Below, one piece after another: positions 63,272 through 64,000 of a stretch of 64,000 bases of DNA. The translations under genes and the position numbers were made by a program. The DNA lies in the NCBI RefSeq assembly GCF_037975245.1, contig NC_092570.1:15324001-15388000 (forward strand). The letters are read 5' to 3'. Below the pieces are notes generated by a model that was not told the origin of the DNA, did no database searches, and worked only from the letters and a program-made list of their open reading frames with translations. How positions within the stretch are numbered: position 1 is the first letter of the stretch; each line of letters begins with the position of its first letter. This DNA is from Apostichopus japonicus. Lineage: Eukaryota > Echinodermata > Holothuroidea > Aspidochirotida > Stichopodidae.

Positions 63272-64000
63272 TCTCTCATTCGTAACCTTTCGCCTGTTCT
63301 TAGCCCTTTGGAAGCTGCACTTTCTTAAGTGGACATTAGTTGTATCCCTATATTAAACCTATACATGTGTTGCATACCTCGAGCATACTACATAGTGGAT
63401 ATATTCTTGTCTAAAGCTTTCGCCTTACACCCAGTCATTTAACTAACCTCTGCAGTTCCACCTTTACCAAAGATGGAAACCTTTATATGTATCCTTGATA
63501 AATTGGCTGCCACGCAAACGGCCGCAAACAATTACCAAATTGCATTGCGGCTAGTTGATTTTATGAGTCATATAGGTAACGATAAGCAAAATACCCTTGC
63601 CTGGACGAATTTAATCAGCTAGGCAAAGGCAAAGCCATCGTAATAGCAGCTGCTACATTAGCATCATATGTTACTCAGGAAATCGATTTATGCTAATTTA
63701 AACCCATCTTCATCATTCATTCATTCATATCCTACCGTAACCTTTACATTAGATCTGATAACGGTAGGCCTCACATTCTTTTGACAGGTCGAAATAGCAG
63801 TTGCCACTCGTATATTCTTAAATGGCGCTGAGATGCGAATCAATTTATTAAATTAAGAGGAAACCTCCCAGGGGTATCTTTGAAAGAAGATGCATCGAAT
63901 TGAAACATCAAGGGATGATTGAGATGCTGTCTGTTACAGAGATAACGTATACTTGTACACCGGGATATAATGATGGAATTTTGACAGACCAGTGGCGTAG

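Overview
This is nuclear DNA from an animal. The evidence is intron-bearing genes with GT/AG splice sites, AT-rich non-coding DNA, long (TA)n, (AAT)n and (CTTCTC)n microsatellites, poly-C/poly-G runs, several minisatellites and no bacterial-style operons. The style of the repeats suggests a marine invertebrate, possibly an echinoderm, but no marker gene fixes the taxon. I found no rRNA, tRNA, CRISPR array or intact autonomous transposon.

Layout. (1) 3.5-11.5 kb, minus strand: a well supported conserved-looking gene. Six exons join in one frame for 180 codons. I cannot name it. Its last visible intron carries a 73-bp minisatellite, and a 56-bp GTAC-rich minisatellite lies further downstream. 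(2) 12-17.4 kb: non-coding, with a duplicated segment, two copies of a (TA)n-tailed repeat (a third is at 20.8 kb) and a ~240-bp tandem array. (3) 17.4-49.4 kb, mainly minus strand: a loose cluster of very small genes encoding 34-117 residue basic, Ser/Asn/Lys-rich microproteins. Most share a short motif, roughly G-[QP]-x-S-G-x-[YHS]-N-[EQ]-P-x-[RK]. A subset also has a CxxC...CxxxxC zinc-ribbon-like module. In six genes the stop codon lies 7-30 nt before a consensus splice donor. Several start codons have an E2F-like or CRE-like site about 150-210 bp upstream. (4) 49.9-50.7 kb: a long pure polypyrimidine tract. (5) 53.3-55 kb, minus strand: exons of one or two unidentified genes. (6) 55.6-57.5 kb, plus strand: a two-exon gene for a 57-residue protein with a myristoylation-type N-terminus and the same NEP motif. 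(7) 57.5-64 kb: almost no coding signal.

The microprotein cluster is the main novelty candidate. The members look like diverged tandem paralogues: three of them place N-[E/Q]-P at exactly residues 24-26. They keep an unusual exon layout and share promoter elements. Cell-cycle-linked or chromatin-associated small proteins would fit E2F sites plus basic, zinc-ribbon products, but that function is inference. All gene models were assembled by eye from reading frame and splice consensus; transcript data would be decisive.
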